From: Bacilli bacterium | GTDB lineage: Bacteria; Bacillota_I; Bacilli_A; RF39; UBA660 | DNA length: 11,055 bases | NCBI GenBank assembly: GCA_028685445.1 | Contig: JAQUDY010000022.1 | Location: forward strand, 1 to 11,055 | Direction of reading: 5' to 3' | In this document: one piece after another, positions 1-5,850 of the stretch | How positions within the stretch are numbered: position 1 is the stretch's first letter | Layout: each line of letters begins with the position of its first letter | Notes under the pieces: model-generated | What the model was told of the DNA's origin: nothing | Databases searched by the model: none | Seen by the model: the letters and a program-made list of their open reading frames with translations, nothing else | Position numbers and translations under genes: made by a program

Positions 1-196
1 ACTCATTAAAGTCTTCAACATTTTTTACTTGTAAATTATTAGGTAAATAATATTTATATCCAGTACGATATATATTATTTAATTTTATTTTACTCGTTTT
101 AACTTGATTTATTAAATCTTCTACTGAAGTTTTTTCGATATTAGTGCATCCAGTTAATAAAAAAATAAAGGTTATTATTATTAAAATTTTTTTCAT
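1..196 (-). CDS. Putative lipoprotein, N-terminal part only
   Basis: About 65 codons are visible; the rest lies beyond the left edge. The start ATG at 194-196 is preceded by AAAGGAGA at good spacing. The product opens with two lysines, a hydrophobic stretch (residues 4-14) and the lipobox LLTGC, with Cys17 as the predicted lipidated residue. This is a classic type II signal peptide, so the mature protein should sit on the outer face of the cytoplasmic membrane. The visible mature part is Lys/Asn-rich and includes a YKYYLP segment; I do not recognise its family. It starts 41 nt downstream of the trmB stop on the same strand with no clear terminator between them, so the two may be co-transcribed. 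The lipoprotein call is firm; the function is unknown. Confidence 0.8.
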   Translation of the reverse strand, partial: MKKILIIITFIFLLTGCTNIEKTSVEDLINQVKTSKIKLNNIYRTGYKYYLPNNLQVKNVEDFNE

Positions 197-237
197 TTAA
201 ATCTCCTTTATTTATTATAACAAATAACCATAATTTT

Positions 238-849
238 TTAAATCATTTTAGTAGCATGCAAATAATTTATTGTCTCACCTTTAGCAGAAAACTTTTGTTC
301 ATATTCAGTCATTACATTTGGAATATCAGTTTGATGTAAATCTAATGAAACTTTAGCAAGTGTGTAATTATTTTGCGATAATGACTCAAGAGAATAAGAA
401 AAAAAGTTTTTGTTATCCGTCTTAAGATAAATATCAATCTGTTTTTCAAATATTTTTTCATAAAGAAGCAAGAATTCTTTACTAGTTAATCTTCTTTTTT
501 CATGACGATGTTTTGGCCATGGATCTGAGAAGTTTAAATATAGAGCCTTTATTTTTATTAAAATTATTTCTTCTAAATTTTTAGCATCTACAGCCATAAA
601 TTTTAAATTATTAGGTAACTCTTCTATTTTTTCTAATGCTCTAACTAATACTGATTCATATTTTTCTATTCCAACAAAATTAATATTAGGATACTTTTTA
701 GCCATTCCTATTAGGAAATCACCTTTTCCAGATCCTATCTCTAAGTGAATTGGATTTGAATTGCCAAAAGTTTTCTCATTTACATATTTTATTACTAATG
801 GATGTTTTTTTACTATCTCACTAGCATTTTTTACATTTCTTAATCGCAT
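238..849 (-). CDS. trmB: tRNA (guanine-N7-)-methyltransferase TrmB
   Basis: This 203-residue, SAM-dependent Rossmann-fold enzyme makes m7G46 in the variable loop of tRNAs, in the cytoplasm. Visible motifs are the SAM-binding EIGSGKG (about residues 37-43), the family signature FSDPWPK followed by RHEKRR (about 107-120), TDN (144-146) and TEYEQKF near the C-terminus. The length is typical of bacterial TrmB. I chose the ATG at 847-849 over an in-frame ATG seven codons upstream. The sequence AAAGGAGT lies just before it, and the resulting N-terminus MRLRNVK resembles the MR-R start of Bacillus-type TrmB proteins. It is divergent from the 912-1238 gene and probably leads into the lipoprotein gene. 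The identification is secure. Confidence 0.97.
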   Translation of the reverse strand: MRLRNVKNASEIVKKHPLVIKYVNEKTFGNSNPIHLEIGSGKGDFLIGMAKKYPNINFVGIEKYESVLVRALEKIEELPNNLKFMAVDAKNLEEIILIKIKALYLNFSDPWPKHRHEKRRLTSKEFLLLYEKIFEKQIDIYLKTDNKNFFSYSLESLSQNNYTLAKVSLDLHQTDIPNVMTEYEQKFSAKGETINYLHATKMI

Positions 850-887
850 AAAATACTCCTTTATAAACATTTATCATTTTATTTACA

Positions 888-893
888 TATAAT
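888..893 (+). promoter_or_regulatory. Possible -10 box for the plus-strand small gene
   Basis: A perfect TATAAT lies 18 nt upstream of the chosen ATG. No good -35 hexamer is seen at 16-18 nt spacing. The transcript would start at about position 900, at the Shine-Dalgarno sequence itself, giving a leader of only about 12 nt. It is therefore either an unusually short-leader promoter or a chance match in AT-rich DNA. Confidence 0.35.
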
Positions 894-911
894 AGTCTAG
901 AGGTGATAAAG

Positions 912-1238
912 ATGAAAAAAGAAAGAAACGCTTTTTTCCAAAGTGTTGGTTATAACAGCATGAATCCAAATATGATGCATCAAGGGATGCCAGGTGCTCC
1001 AGCTCAAATTAGTAGTAACGCTAATTTTTATGCAGGTCCGCCACTTAATGCTGGACCAAATATAGGACCAAATATGAATCAAAGTAATATTCCTGTTGAT
1101 ATAGATTCAAGACTAGCCAAAATAGAAAGACAAATAAACAGATTAGAAACAAGAGTAAACAAATTAGAAGGAGATTCTGGAATAGCGAATTATCCTGATA
1201 ATGATTATAATTATTCTAATTCTATGTATATGGTTTAA
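912..1238 (+). CDS. Small Met/Asn/Pro/Gly-rich protein with C-terminal coiled coil
   Basis: The 108-residue product has no signal peptide or membrane segment. Residues 1-60 are low complexity and rich in Met, Asn, Pro, Gly and Gln. Residues about 65-87 (SRLAKIERQINRLETRVNKLEG) have a heptad pattern with Leu/Ile at a and d positions, so a short oligomerising coiled coil is likely. The tail is Asn/Tyr/Asp-rich. The start at 912 is set by AGAGGTGA (899-906); an upstream in-frame GTG at 903 lies inside that ribosome binding site and is rejected. It is the only plus-strand gene here, diverging from trmB and overlapping the flippase gene tail-to-tail. The composition resembles spore-coat or morphogenetic accessory proteins of Firmicutes, but I cannot assign a family. 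Confidence 0.8.
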   Translation: MKKERNAFFQSVGYNSMNPNMMHQGMPGAPAQISSNANFYAGPPLNAGPNIGPNMNQSNIPVDIDSRLAKIERQINRLETRVNKLEGDSGIANYPDNDYNYSNSMYMV

Positions 1239-2887
1239 TCCTTATTTTTAATTTTAAACTTACCAAAAGTAAGTTTTTTTATTATTTTTTCTAATTCTTT
1301 TCCACCAAATATTTCTTGTGGTATTTTTAGTTTTAAACTTAAACCAATATAAATTAGTCCACCAATTATTGCATTTATTAAAATCAATTTAACAGATGAT
1401 GTTCGGCTATAGACATTAAATGGTAGAAACTGATTCATAAATAGTAATACTGCAATCATAGATAAAGCTGGAATCATTATTTTAAATATATTTTTCACTG
1501 TCTCTTGATAAGTCATTTTGTGCTCTAAGCTTATAGCATGAAGCCCAATATAGATAGAAATTGCAAACGATATTAATGTTGCTGTTATCGCTCCATAATA
1601 AGCTCCTATGTTTATATAATTACATAAAATCATCAAAGGTATATTTAAAACAACTTTAAATAAAAAACCAAATATTGCAGCTTGATAAACAGCTTTATAT
1701 TTATTTAAACTTTGCAGCGCAGTTGTAACTATCATATACAAATTTGCTGCAAGAGCGCTAAATATTAATATTTTTAAGATCTCTCCACCATAACGGTTAA
1801 TATTATAAAATACTGTCCAAACAGGCGTTGCTAGTATTGATAAACCAATAGTAAGAGGTAGAGATATAAAGATAATCATTTGAAGTGCTTTATTTATTTT
1901 ATGATTTAAATCATCCCAATTTTTAGAAGTATAAGCCTCTACAATTGAAGGAATTAAGCTTACTGTCATTCCCATTCCAATAGAGTTTACAATCATACAT
2001 AATTTACTACCCCAAGTAGAGATAACACTAGTAATAAACTCGGCATCATTTGCTGTATATCCCAAGTGATCTAAAGTTCTTAAAATCATTACCATGTCAG
2101 TGAAACTATAAATACTATTAACTAAGTTAATAATAATAAATGGCATAGCATAAACTGCTATTTTTTTAATTATTTCTTTATTGGTAATGGGATCTTTTTT
2201 TAATTTTTTATCTAAGTTTAAAGCTTTCTTATTTTTTCTAATACTTCTTTGTAAATATAAATAAGCTACAAGACCACCTACAAAGGCTCCAAAAACAGCA
2301 ACTCCAACAGCAACAGTAAGAGATGCATTCAGTACTTTATATGCAAAATAAGAACCCGTTAAAATAATAAATATTCTAACTATTTGCTCTATTAAGTTAG
2401 AGTTTGAAGATGGGGTTATATAGTTATGCCCTTGTAAATATCCTTTAGTAACACTTAAATGAGGAATTACTAAAATAGCAAATGAAACACATCTTATAAC
2501 AAAAGAAACATCAGCAACAGTATTTCCTCCAGATAAGTTTCCTAATATTAAACCAGCTAATTCTTCTGCAAAAACAAAAAGAATAATAAAAGATAAAACG
2601 GAAACATAACCAATAAATTTCTTACCAAGTTTAAATGCTCTAGTTTTAGCTTCTTCTAAACCTAAAGTATTATACTCACTTATTATCTTACTAATCGCAC
2701 TAGGAATTCCTGCAGATGAAATACCTAAAAAAATCAAATATATATTATAGGCGTAACTATATAATGCTCCACCTTGAGATCCAACAATAATATAAAAAGG
2801 GACAACGTAAATCATCCCTAATATTTTGACTAATATTACGGATGCTGTAGCGATAAACGTCCCTTCTATAAAACTATTCTTTTTCAT
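1235..2887 (-). CDS. murJ: MurJ/YtgP-SpoVB family lipid II flippase (MOP superfamily)
   Basis: This 550-residue polytopic membrane protein is almost entirely hydrophobic helices with short charged loops, consistent with the 14-helix MATE/MOP fold. The N-terminal signature (GTFIATASVILVKILGMIY, then a GSQGGALYSYAYNIY segment and the SSAGIPSAISKIISEYN segment) closely resembles Bacillus YtgP and SpoVB. YtgP, of about 544 residues, is the MurJ-type flippase that moves lipid-linked peptidoglycan precursor across the cytoplasmic membrane. This implies the host makes a cell wall. The start ATG at 2885-2887 is preceded by GAAAGTGATTT, a weak Shine-Dalgarno, and lies 14 nt after the Cse60-like gene, so translation may be coupled. 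A general polysaccharide exporter is the alternative reading of this family; exact substrate is inferred. Confidence 0.88.
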   Translation of the reverse strand: MKKNSFIEGTFIATASVILVKILGMIYVVPFYIIVGSQGGALYSYAYNIYLIFLGISSAGIPSAISKIISEYNTLGLEEAKTRAFKLGKKFIGYVSVLSFIILFVFAEELAGLILGNLSGGNTVADVSFVIRCVSFAILVIPHLSVTKGYLQGHNYITPSSNSNLIEQIVRIFIILTGSYFAYKVLNASLTVAVGVAVFGAFVGGLVAYLYLQRSIRKNKKALNLDKKLKKDPITNKEIIKKIAVYAMPFIIINLVNSIYSFTDMVMILRTLDHLGYTANDAEFITSVISTWGSKLCMIVNSIGMGMTVSLIPSIVEAYTSKNWDDLNHKINKALQMIIFISLPLTIGLSILATPVWTVFYNINRYGGEILKILIFSALAANLYMIVTTALQSLNKYKAVYQAAIFGFLFKVVLNIPLMILCNYINIGAYYGAITATLISFAISIYIGLHAISLEHKMTYQETVKNIFKIMIPALSMIAVLLFMNQFLPFNVYSRTSSVKLILINAIIGGLIYIGLSLKLKIPQEIFGGKELEKIIKKLTFGKFKIKNKD

Positions 2888-2901
2888 TTTGAAATCACTT
2901 T

Positions 2902-3072
2902 CTAATCCATATAAATTATCATGGCTGTAAAACAGTAGATTTGTTCTTCTCCATTTGTAGCCATTGCAACGCCATATTTAATATCGATTAAATCTGAAAT
3001 TGTTGCTAAAAAGCCATTAATTGCACCTTCCAAATCTTTTTCATGAGATTCGTCAAATATTTTTACTTTCAT
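2902..3072 (-). CDS. Cse60-like small protein (sporulation protein Cse60 family)
   Basis: The 56-residue acidic protein begins MKVKIFDESHEKDLEGAIN and ends with an EQIYCFTAMIIY segment. Both resemble the Cse60 (YteV) family of Firmicutes, small proteins of about 60 residues named for sigma-E-dependent expression in Bacillus; their biochemical role is unknown. The start at 3070-3072 is set by a strong TTGGAGGAT ribosome binding site. An in-frame ATG nine codons upstream would put that site inside the gene and is rejected. No signal peptide or membrane helix is seen. It precedes the flippase gene by 14 nt and is probably in the same transcript. Whether the host sporulates cannot be judged from this alone, because the family also occurs in non-sporulating lineages. 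Confidence 0.75.
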   Translation of the reverse strand: MKVKIFDESHEKDLEGAINGFLATISDLIDIKYGVAMATNGEEQIYCFTAMIIYMD

Positions 3073-3126
3073 GTTATCCTCCAATTTAAAAGATAACACT
3101 TCTTTTAGTTATAATTTGTCGTTTTC

Positions 3127-3210
3127 TTTAAAATATCACTTTTACAATTAATAACCCAGATTGACAACTATAATTATACATAATTATCAACTAAAAAGCG
3201 ATATTTGAAA
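3127..3210. repeat. Long-range imperfect inverted repeat in the tmk-cse60 spacer
   Basis: The arms are 3127-3144 (TTTAAAATATCACTTTTA) and 3193-3210 (AAAAAGCGATATTTGAAA). The second, reverse-complemented, matches the first at 15 of 18 positions; one mismatch is a G-U wobble in minus-strand RNA. The arms are 48 nt apart. Within the loop, TAATTAT and ATAATTA form a nested small palindrome. One arm overlaps the -35 region of the candidate promoter and the other lies in the leader. The element could be two facing operator sites or a folded 5' leader. It is not followed by a T-run, so it is not a standard terminator. Confidence 0.5.
3173..3201 (-). promoter_or_regulatory. Candidate promoter for the cse60-like/flippase pair
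   Basis: On the minus strand a perfect TATAAT occupies 3173-3178, preceded by TATG and by a poor -35 (TCGCTT, 3196-3201) at 17-nt spacing. It would give a leader of roughly 95 nt before the ATG at 3072. A second, weaker possibility is TTGTCA-N17-TAAAAG just downstream. The assignment is tentative because the spacer is very AT-rich. Confidence 0.35.
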
Positions 3211-3237
3211 CCATTATTGACATTTTCTTTGCAAAAA

Positions 3238-3915
3238 TTATATGAATTCTTTTACGATTTTATAAATCTCATCATTGATATCTTCAATTGATCTTACCAA
3301 ATTATTTTCAGCGCAGTTTATAACATCGAATTTATATCTTTCACTCATTAAAAGATAAGTTTCTTCTGCATTTTTTAAATGATTTTCATCTTTTTCTGCT
3401 CCATCTAAAACTTCACTTCTGCACTCTCTTAATTTTTTTCCTACTTCAAATGGTAAATATAAAAAGATTACTTTATCAGGTTTTGGTAAGTCAAGCAAAT
3501 TAAATTCTAAGTGCTCAAGCCATAATAACATTTCAATTTTCTCTTTTTCACTATCTAGTTTAGCTCCTTGGTGACCCATATTTGATTCTACGTATCGATC
3601 TAAAATTACAGTAATTCCTTCATTTAACTTGTTTTCAATTTTATTTATATTATAAGCTCGATCAGCAGCATAATATAACGCTGCTACTTTCGGTGGTATA
3701 TTTGTAGTACCTTCTGGAAAAGTACATTTTCCATAGTTCTCTTTTCCTAATATGTTACTTGCTATTATCTCTCCTGTAGGAGTATCATACATAGGAAATG
3801 ACATAACTTCTACTTTAATACCCGATTCTTTTAATCTTTTTAATAACCTTCTTGACTGTGTTTCTTTTCCAGAGCAGTCAGTTCCTTCAATTACTATTAA
3901 CTTACCTTTTCTCAT
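3238..3915 (-). CDS. tmk: Thymidylate (dTMP) kinase
   Basis: This 225-residue P-loop kinase converts dTMP to dTDP with ATP, the step joining salvage and de novo routes to dTTP. Visible motifs are the P-loop GTDCSGKET (11-19), FPMY (40-43), AADR (83-86), and DRYVESN followed by HQGAK (106-119). The lid region is around 160-180 and contains several Arg/Lys residues. The P-loop departs from the common bacterial GxDGxGKxT form by having Cys-Ser instead of Gly-x. The start ATG (3913-3915) overlaps the upstream TGA in an ATGA junction, with GGAAG as ribosome binding site, so it is translationally coupled to the Nudix regulator gene. Its place downstream of thymidine kinase puts two consecutive pathway steps in one operon. 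Confidence 0.95.
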   Translation of the reverse strand: MRKGKLIVIEGTDCSGKETQSRRLLKRLKESGIKVEVMSFPMYDTPTGEIIASNILGKENYGKCTFPEGTTNIPPKVAALYYAADRAYNINKIENKLNEGITVILDRYVESNMGHQGAKLDSEKEKIEMLLWLEHLEFNLLDLPKPDKVIFLYLPFEVGKKLRECRSEVLDGAEKDENHLKNAEETYLLMSERYKFDVINCAENNLVRSIEDINDEIYKIVKEFI

Positions 3916-4586
3916 AATACTTCCTTATCTTCTGTTTTTTTCTTGAATTTATATAGTTTTGCTGGCTTATTACCATCAAATTGACTTGTTTTTCCTGTAT
4001 CATCTAAAATATCTAAACTAAGTAATTTTTTCCTAAAATTTCTTCGATCATATTTTTTATTTAAAATAGCTTCATAAACTTTCTGAAGTTCTGGAATAGT
4101 TACCGTATCTGGATATAAAGATTTTAATATATTAGAATTTGTAATCTTTTTTCTTAACTCTTGTAGAGCATCTTTTAATATTTCTTCATGATCAAAGCCT
4201 AGTGGTGGTATTTTATCAATTGGAAACCAATCAGCATTAGAAGTAGTTTTAGTTTCTCTTAATACACTAACTCTTTTAGAATCGATTACTCCAAAAAAAG
4301 CAACAGCAATCATCCTCATTATTGGGCTTCTATCAACTCTTCCAAATGTTTTAAATTCTTTAATAGAAACGTCTTTTATTCCTGTTTTTTCTTCTATTTC
4401 TCTTAAAGCCCCAGCTATTAAATCCTCATTATTGTATAAAGCTCCTCCAGTTAATACCCAGTCTCCTGCAAAAGGCTTATTTGTTCTTTTAACTAAAAGA
4501 ACTTTTGTAATTCCTTCTTCTATCGTAAAAAGAGCAGTTATTACATGGATGCCTTGGTTTTTATATAATTTATTTCTAACATCCAT
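3912..4586 (-). CDS. NrtR-type Nudix/winged-helix transcriptional regulator
   Basis: The 224-residue protein has an N-terminal Nudix fold (about 10-140) and a C-terminal winged helix (about 150-215) containing TIPELQKVYEAILNKKYDRR and NFRKKL, closely resembling NrtR-family regulators. The Nudix box is G48-x5-E54-x7-R62-E63-I-E-E66-K67-T-G69-I. The second Glu of the canonical REUxEE is replaced by Lys67, so metal-dependent hydrolysis is probably weak or absent and the domain more likely senses a nucleotide. NrtR proteins are known to bind ADP-ribose-type ligands and repress NAD genes. Here the gene lies between tdk (1-nt gap) and tmk (ATGA overlap), so I infer control of thymidine salvage and of its own operon, probably through the palindrome at 5128-5147. 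The ligand is unknown. Confidence 0.85.
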   Translation of the reverse strand: MDVRNKLYKNQGIHVITALFTIEEGITKVLLVKRTNKPFAGDWVLTGGALYNNEDLIAGALREIEEKTGIKDVSIKEFKTFGRVDRSPIMRMIAVAFFGVIDSKRVSVLRETKTTSNADWFPIDKIPPLGFDHEEILKDALQELRKKITNSNILKSLYPDTVTIPELQKVYEAILNKKYDRRNFRKKLLSLDILDDTGKTSQFDGNKPAKLYKFKKKTEDKEVL

Positions 4587-4587
4587 T

Positions 4588-5115
4588 TTATCTTTTTCTC
4601 TTTCTTAAGCAGCTAGCACATAAAGCCATATAATTATCACTTCCAACTAAAATAGTTTTTGTTTTATCACCATCATAATATGTATATATTGCATCTCTGT
4701 TACAATCATTACAAGATGCGGTTTTTATTTCAATTACTTCCGCAACTGCAAGAATATCTGGCATAATACCAAATAGTTTTTGCTCACTAGTTAAATTAAG
4801 TCCAGCAATAAATATATCTAAATCTTTATTAATAGATAAATCTAATAATATATTTACATCACCTTTTAAAAAATTAGCTTCATCTATAAATATAGTTGTT
4901 ATTTTATCACTTAAATACTTATTAATTTCTTTTAAATCAGATATTAATATAGCTTCTACCTCTTTATTATTTCTGGTTTTAACAACTCCAAAATCTCTTG
5001 TATCTATACGAGGCTTAAATAATAATATCTTACTTTTATGATACTTTTTATCATACTCATCTAAAAGTGAAAGAGACTTTCCACTAAACATTGGTCCAGT
5101 TATAACTTTTATCAT
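4588..5115 (-). CDS. tdk: Thymidine kinase, type II (zinc-containing)
   Basis: The 175-residue cytosolic enzyme phosphorylates thymidine to dTMP using ATP. Motifs are the P-loop GPMFSGKS (7-14), the DEANF box (78-82; usually DEAQF) with Glu79 as the likely catalytic base, and four zinc-ligand cysteines C135/C138 and C166/C169. The GSDNYMALC segment before the last pair corresponds to the thymidine-binding lasso. It is slightly shorter than the usual 190 or so residues. The segment GLNLTSEQKLFG replaces the more usual GLD-DF form, so the protein is somewhat divergent. AGGAG (5123-5127) sets the start at 5113-5115. It is the first gene of the tdk-regulator-tmk operon. Confidence 0.95.
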   Translation of the reverse strand: MIKVITGPMFSGKSLSLLDEYDKKYHKSKILLFKPRIDTRDFGVVKTRNNKEVEAILISDLKEINKYLSDKITTIFIDEANFLKGDVNILLDLSINKDLDIFIAGLNLTSEQKLFGIMPDILAVAEVIEIKTASCNDCNRDAIYTYYDGDKTKTILVGSDNYMALCASCLRKRKR

Positions 5116-5127
5116 ACTACTACTCCT

Positions 5128-5147
5128 ATGTGTACTATCTTACACAT
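5128..5147. promoter_or_regulatory. 20-bp palindromic candidate operator at the tdk start site
   Basis: ATGTGTA (5128-5134) and TACACAT (5141-5147) are a perfect 7-bp inverted repeat with a 6-bp spacer, two helical-turn half-sites suited to a dimeric winged-helix protein. It spans roughly -4 to +16 relative to the start predicted from the promoter at 5150-5178, and abuts the tdk Shine-Dalgarno. This is a classic repressor position. The NrtR-like product of the same operon is the obvious candidate ligand; this is inferred. Confidence 0.6.
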
Positions 5148-5149
5148 TA

Positions 5150-5178
5150 ATCATATAATTTAAAAAAATAATTGTCAA
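5150..5178 (-). promoter_or_regulatory. Sigma-A type promoter of the tdk operon
   Basis: On the minus strand TTGACA (5173-5178), a 17-nt spacer containing a T7 run, and TATGAT (5150-5155) match the vegetative consensus at 11 of 12 positions. The predicted start is at about 5143, giving a leader of about 28 nt before the tdk ATG. The -35 begins only 2 nt after the T-tract of the preceding gene's terminator. Confidence 0.85.
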
Positions 5179-5180
5179 TT

Positions 5181-5202
5181 AAAAAAGTGCTTAAAAAGCA
5201 CT
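5181..5202 (-). terminator. Rho-independent terminator of the zinc-ribbon gene
   Basis: On the minus strand AGTGCTT, a TTT loop and AAGCACT form a 7-bp stem, followed directly by TTTTT. The 5' end of the stem overlaps the TAG stop codon (5201-5203) of the zinc-ribbon gene. It insulates that gene from the tdk promoter that starts next to it. Confidence 0.85.
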
Positions 5203-5629
5203 AATTAAATTCTTTACCACAAGATATACAATATTTATTTAAGATATCATTAGCAGTTCCACACTCTGAACAAAACTTTTGAGTCTTTTGTAAATTTACA
5301 GTTAGTTCCTCAACTTTTTTCTCTTTTATCTCTGGACTCATATTAAAAGCATCTTTAACAATATTTGACTCATTCTTAATATGTTTCTTTACAACAACAT
5401 CATCGATAAGCTGATCTTCTATACCAGGTGATTCTACTATCTCTGTTTTTAATTTAGGCATACCAATTATCTCATCATCAGAAATAACTGGCGGAGCCAT
5501 TAAATCAACTTCTTTACTTTGCAAAGATGGCCCTACTTGATCATCCATTAAATTAGGAACATCAATCTTTTCTTTGAAATCTTCCTTAAGAACTTCTTTT
5601 TTATTAAATATTTTGTTTAAAAATTTCAT
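5201..5629 (-). CDS. Hypothetical protein with C-terminal zinc ribbon
   Basis: The 142-residue product begins MKFLNKIFNKKEV and has a long acidic, Pro/Lys/Glu-rich, probably disordered middle. It ends in a compact zinc ribbon with C120-x2-C123 and C134-x2-C137, each followed by Gly or the start of a turn (ECGT, SCGKE). No signal peptide is evident. The start at 5627-5629 is preceded by AAGGAGAT; an in-frame ATG eight codons upstream would put that site inside the gene and is rejected. Such terminal ribbons serve as protein- or nucleic-acid-binding modules, but the specific role is unknown. It appears to be a single-gene unit, ended by the terminator at 5181-5202. Its promoter is not obvious in the AT-rich DNA before it. 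Confidence 0.8.
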   Translation of the reverse strand: MKFLNKIFNKKEVLKEDFKEKIDVPNLMDDQVGPSLQSKEVDLMAPPVISDDEIIGMPKLKTEIVESPGIEDQLIDDVVVKKHIKNESNIVKDAFNMSPEIKEKKVEELTVNLQKTQKFCSECGTANDILNKYCISCGKEFN

Positions 5630-5653
5630 AAGATCTCCTTTAATATATTTCAT

Positions 5654-5850
5654 ATAGATATAAATTAATAAAAAGTATAAAAAACCTTTGTATTCTAATA
5701 TGGGAAGGCTCCCGGTAGTCCGCCTTCTTCCATATTACATTCTGTTATAGTTTTGTTTAGTTTTTTGAGTGCTTTCACTCCTTGTTTGCCACCTGAAAGG
5801 GTTTTCAGGGGACTTAGACAGATTAGAGAGTGATCGACTTCAAATATTTG
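5654..5850 (-). other. GC-enriched, hairpin-rich intergenic region (possible structured RNA or relic)
   Basis: About 200 nt lie between the surface-protein stop and the zinc-ribbon gene. Hairpins are 5697-5736 (7-bp plus 5-bp stems split by a small internal loop), 5767-5780 (GAGTG-CTTT-CACTC) and 5792-5809 (CCTGAAA-N4-TTTCAGG). CACTC at 5776-5780 can pair with GAGTG at 5767-5771 or at 5828-5832, so two folds compete. A T6 run on the minus strand (5679-5684) follows the last hairpin by 12 nt and could support termination of the large gene. The frame of that gene stays open for 51 codons after its TAA, up to a TAG at 5695-5697. I match this region to no known riboswitch, tRNA or SRP RNA. Confidence 0.45.

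Noticed and set aside
903..911. GTG start for the plus-strand small gene
   Set aside because: This GTG is part of the Shine-Dalgarno AGAGGTGA that serves the ATG at 912.
897..1082. Minus-strand open frame opposite the small plus-strand gene
   Set aside because: Antisense shadow; Trp/His-rich product, no ribosome binding site, and the plus-strand gene has a good one.
3752..3946. Plus-strand open frame across the tmk start
   Set aside because: Antisense to tmk and the regulator junction, with no supporting signals.
5697..5832. tRNA, SRP RNA, tmRNA or known riboswitch
   Set aside because: No cloverleaf, no GGAAGCA-type SRP core and no riboswitch consensus could be matched.
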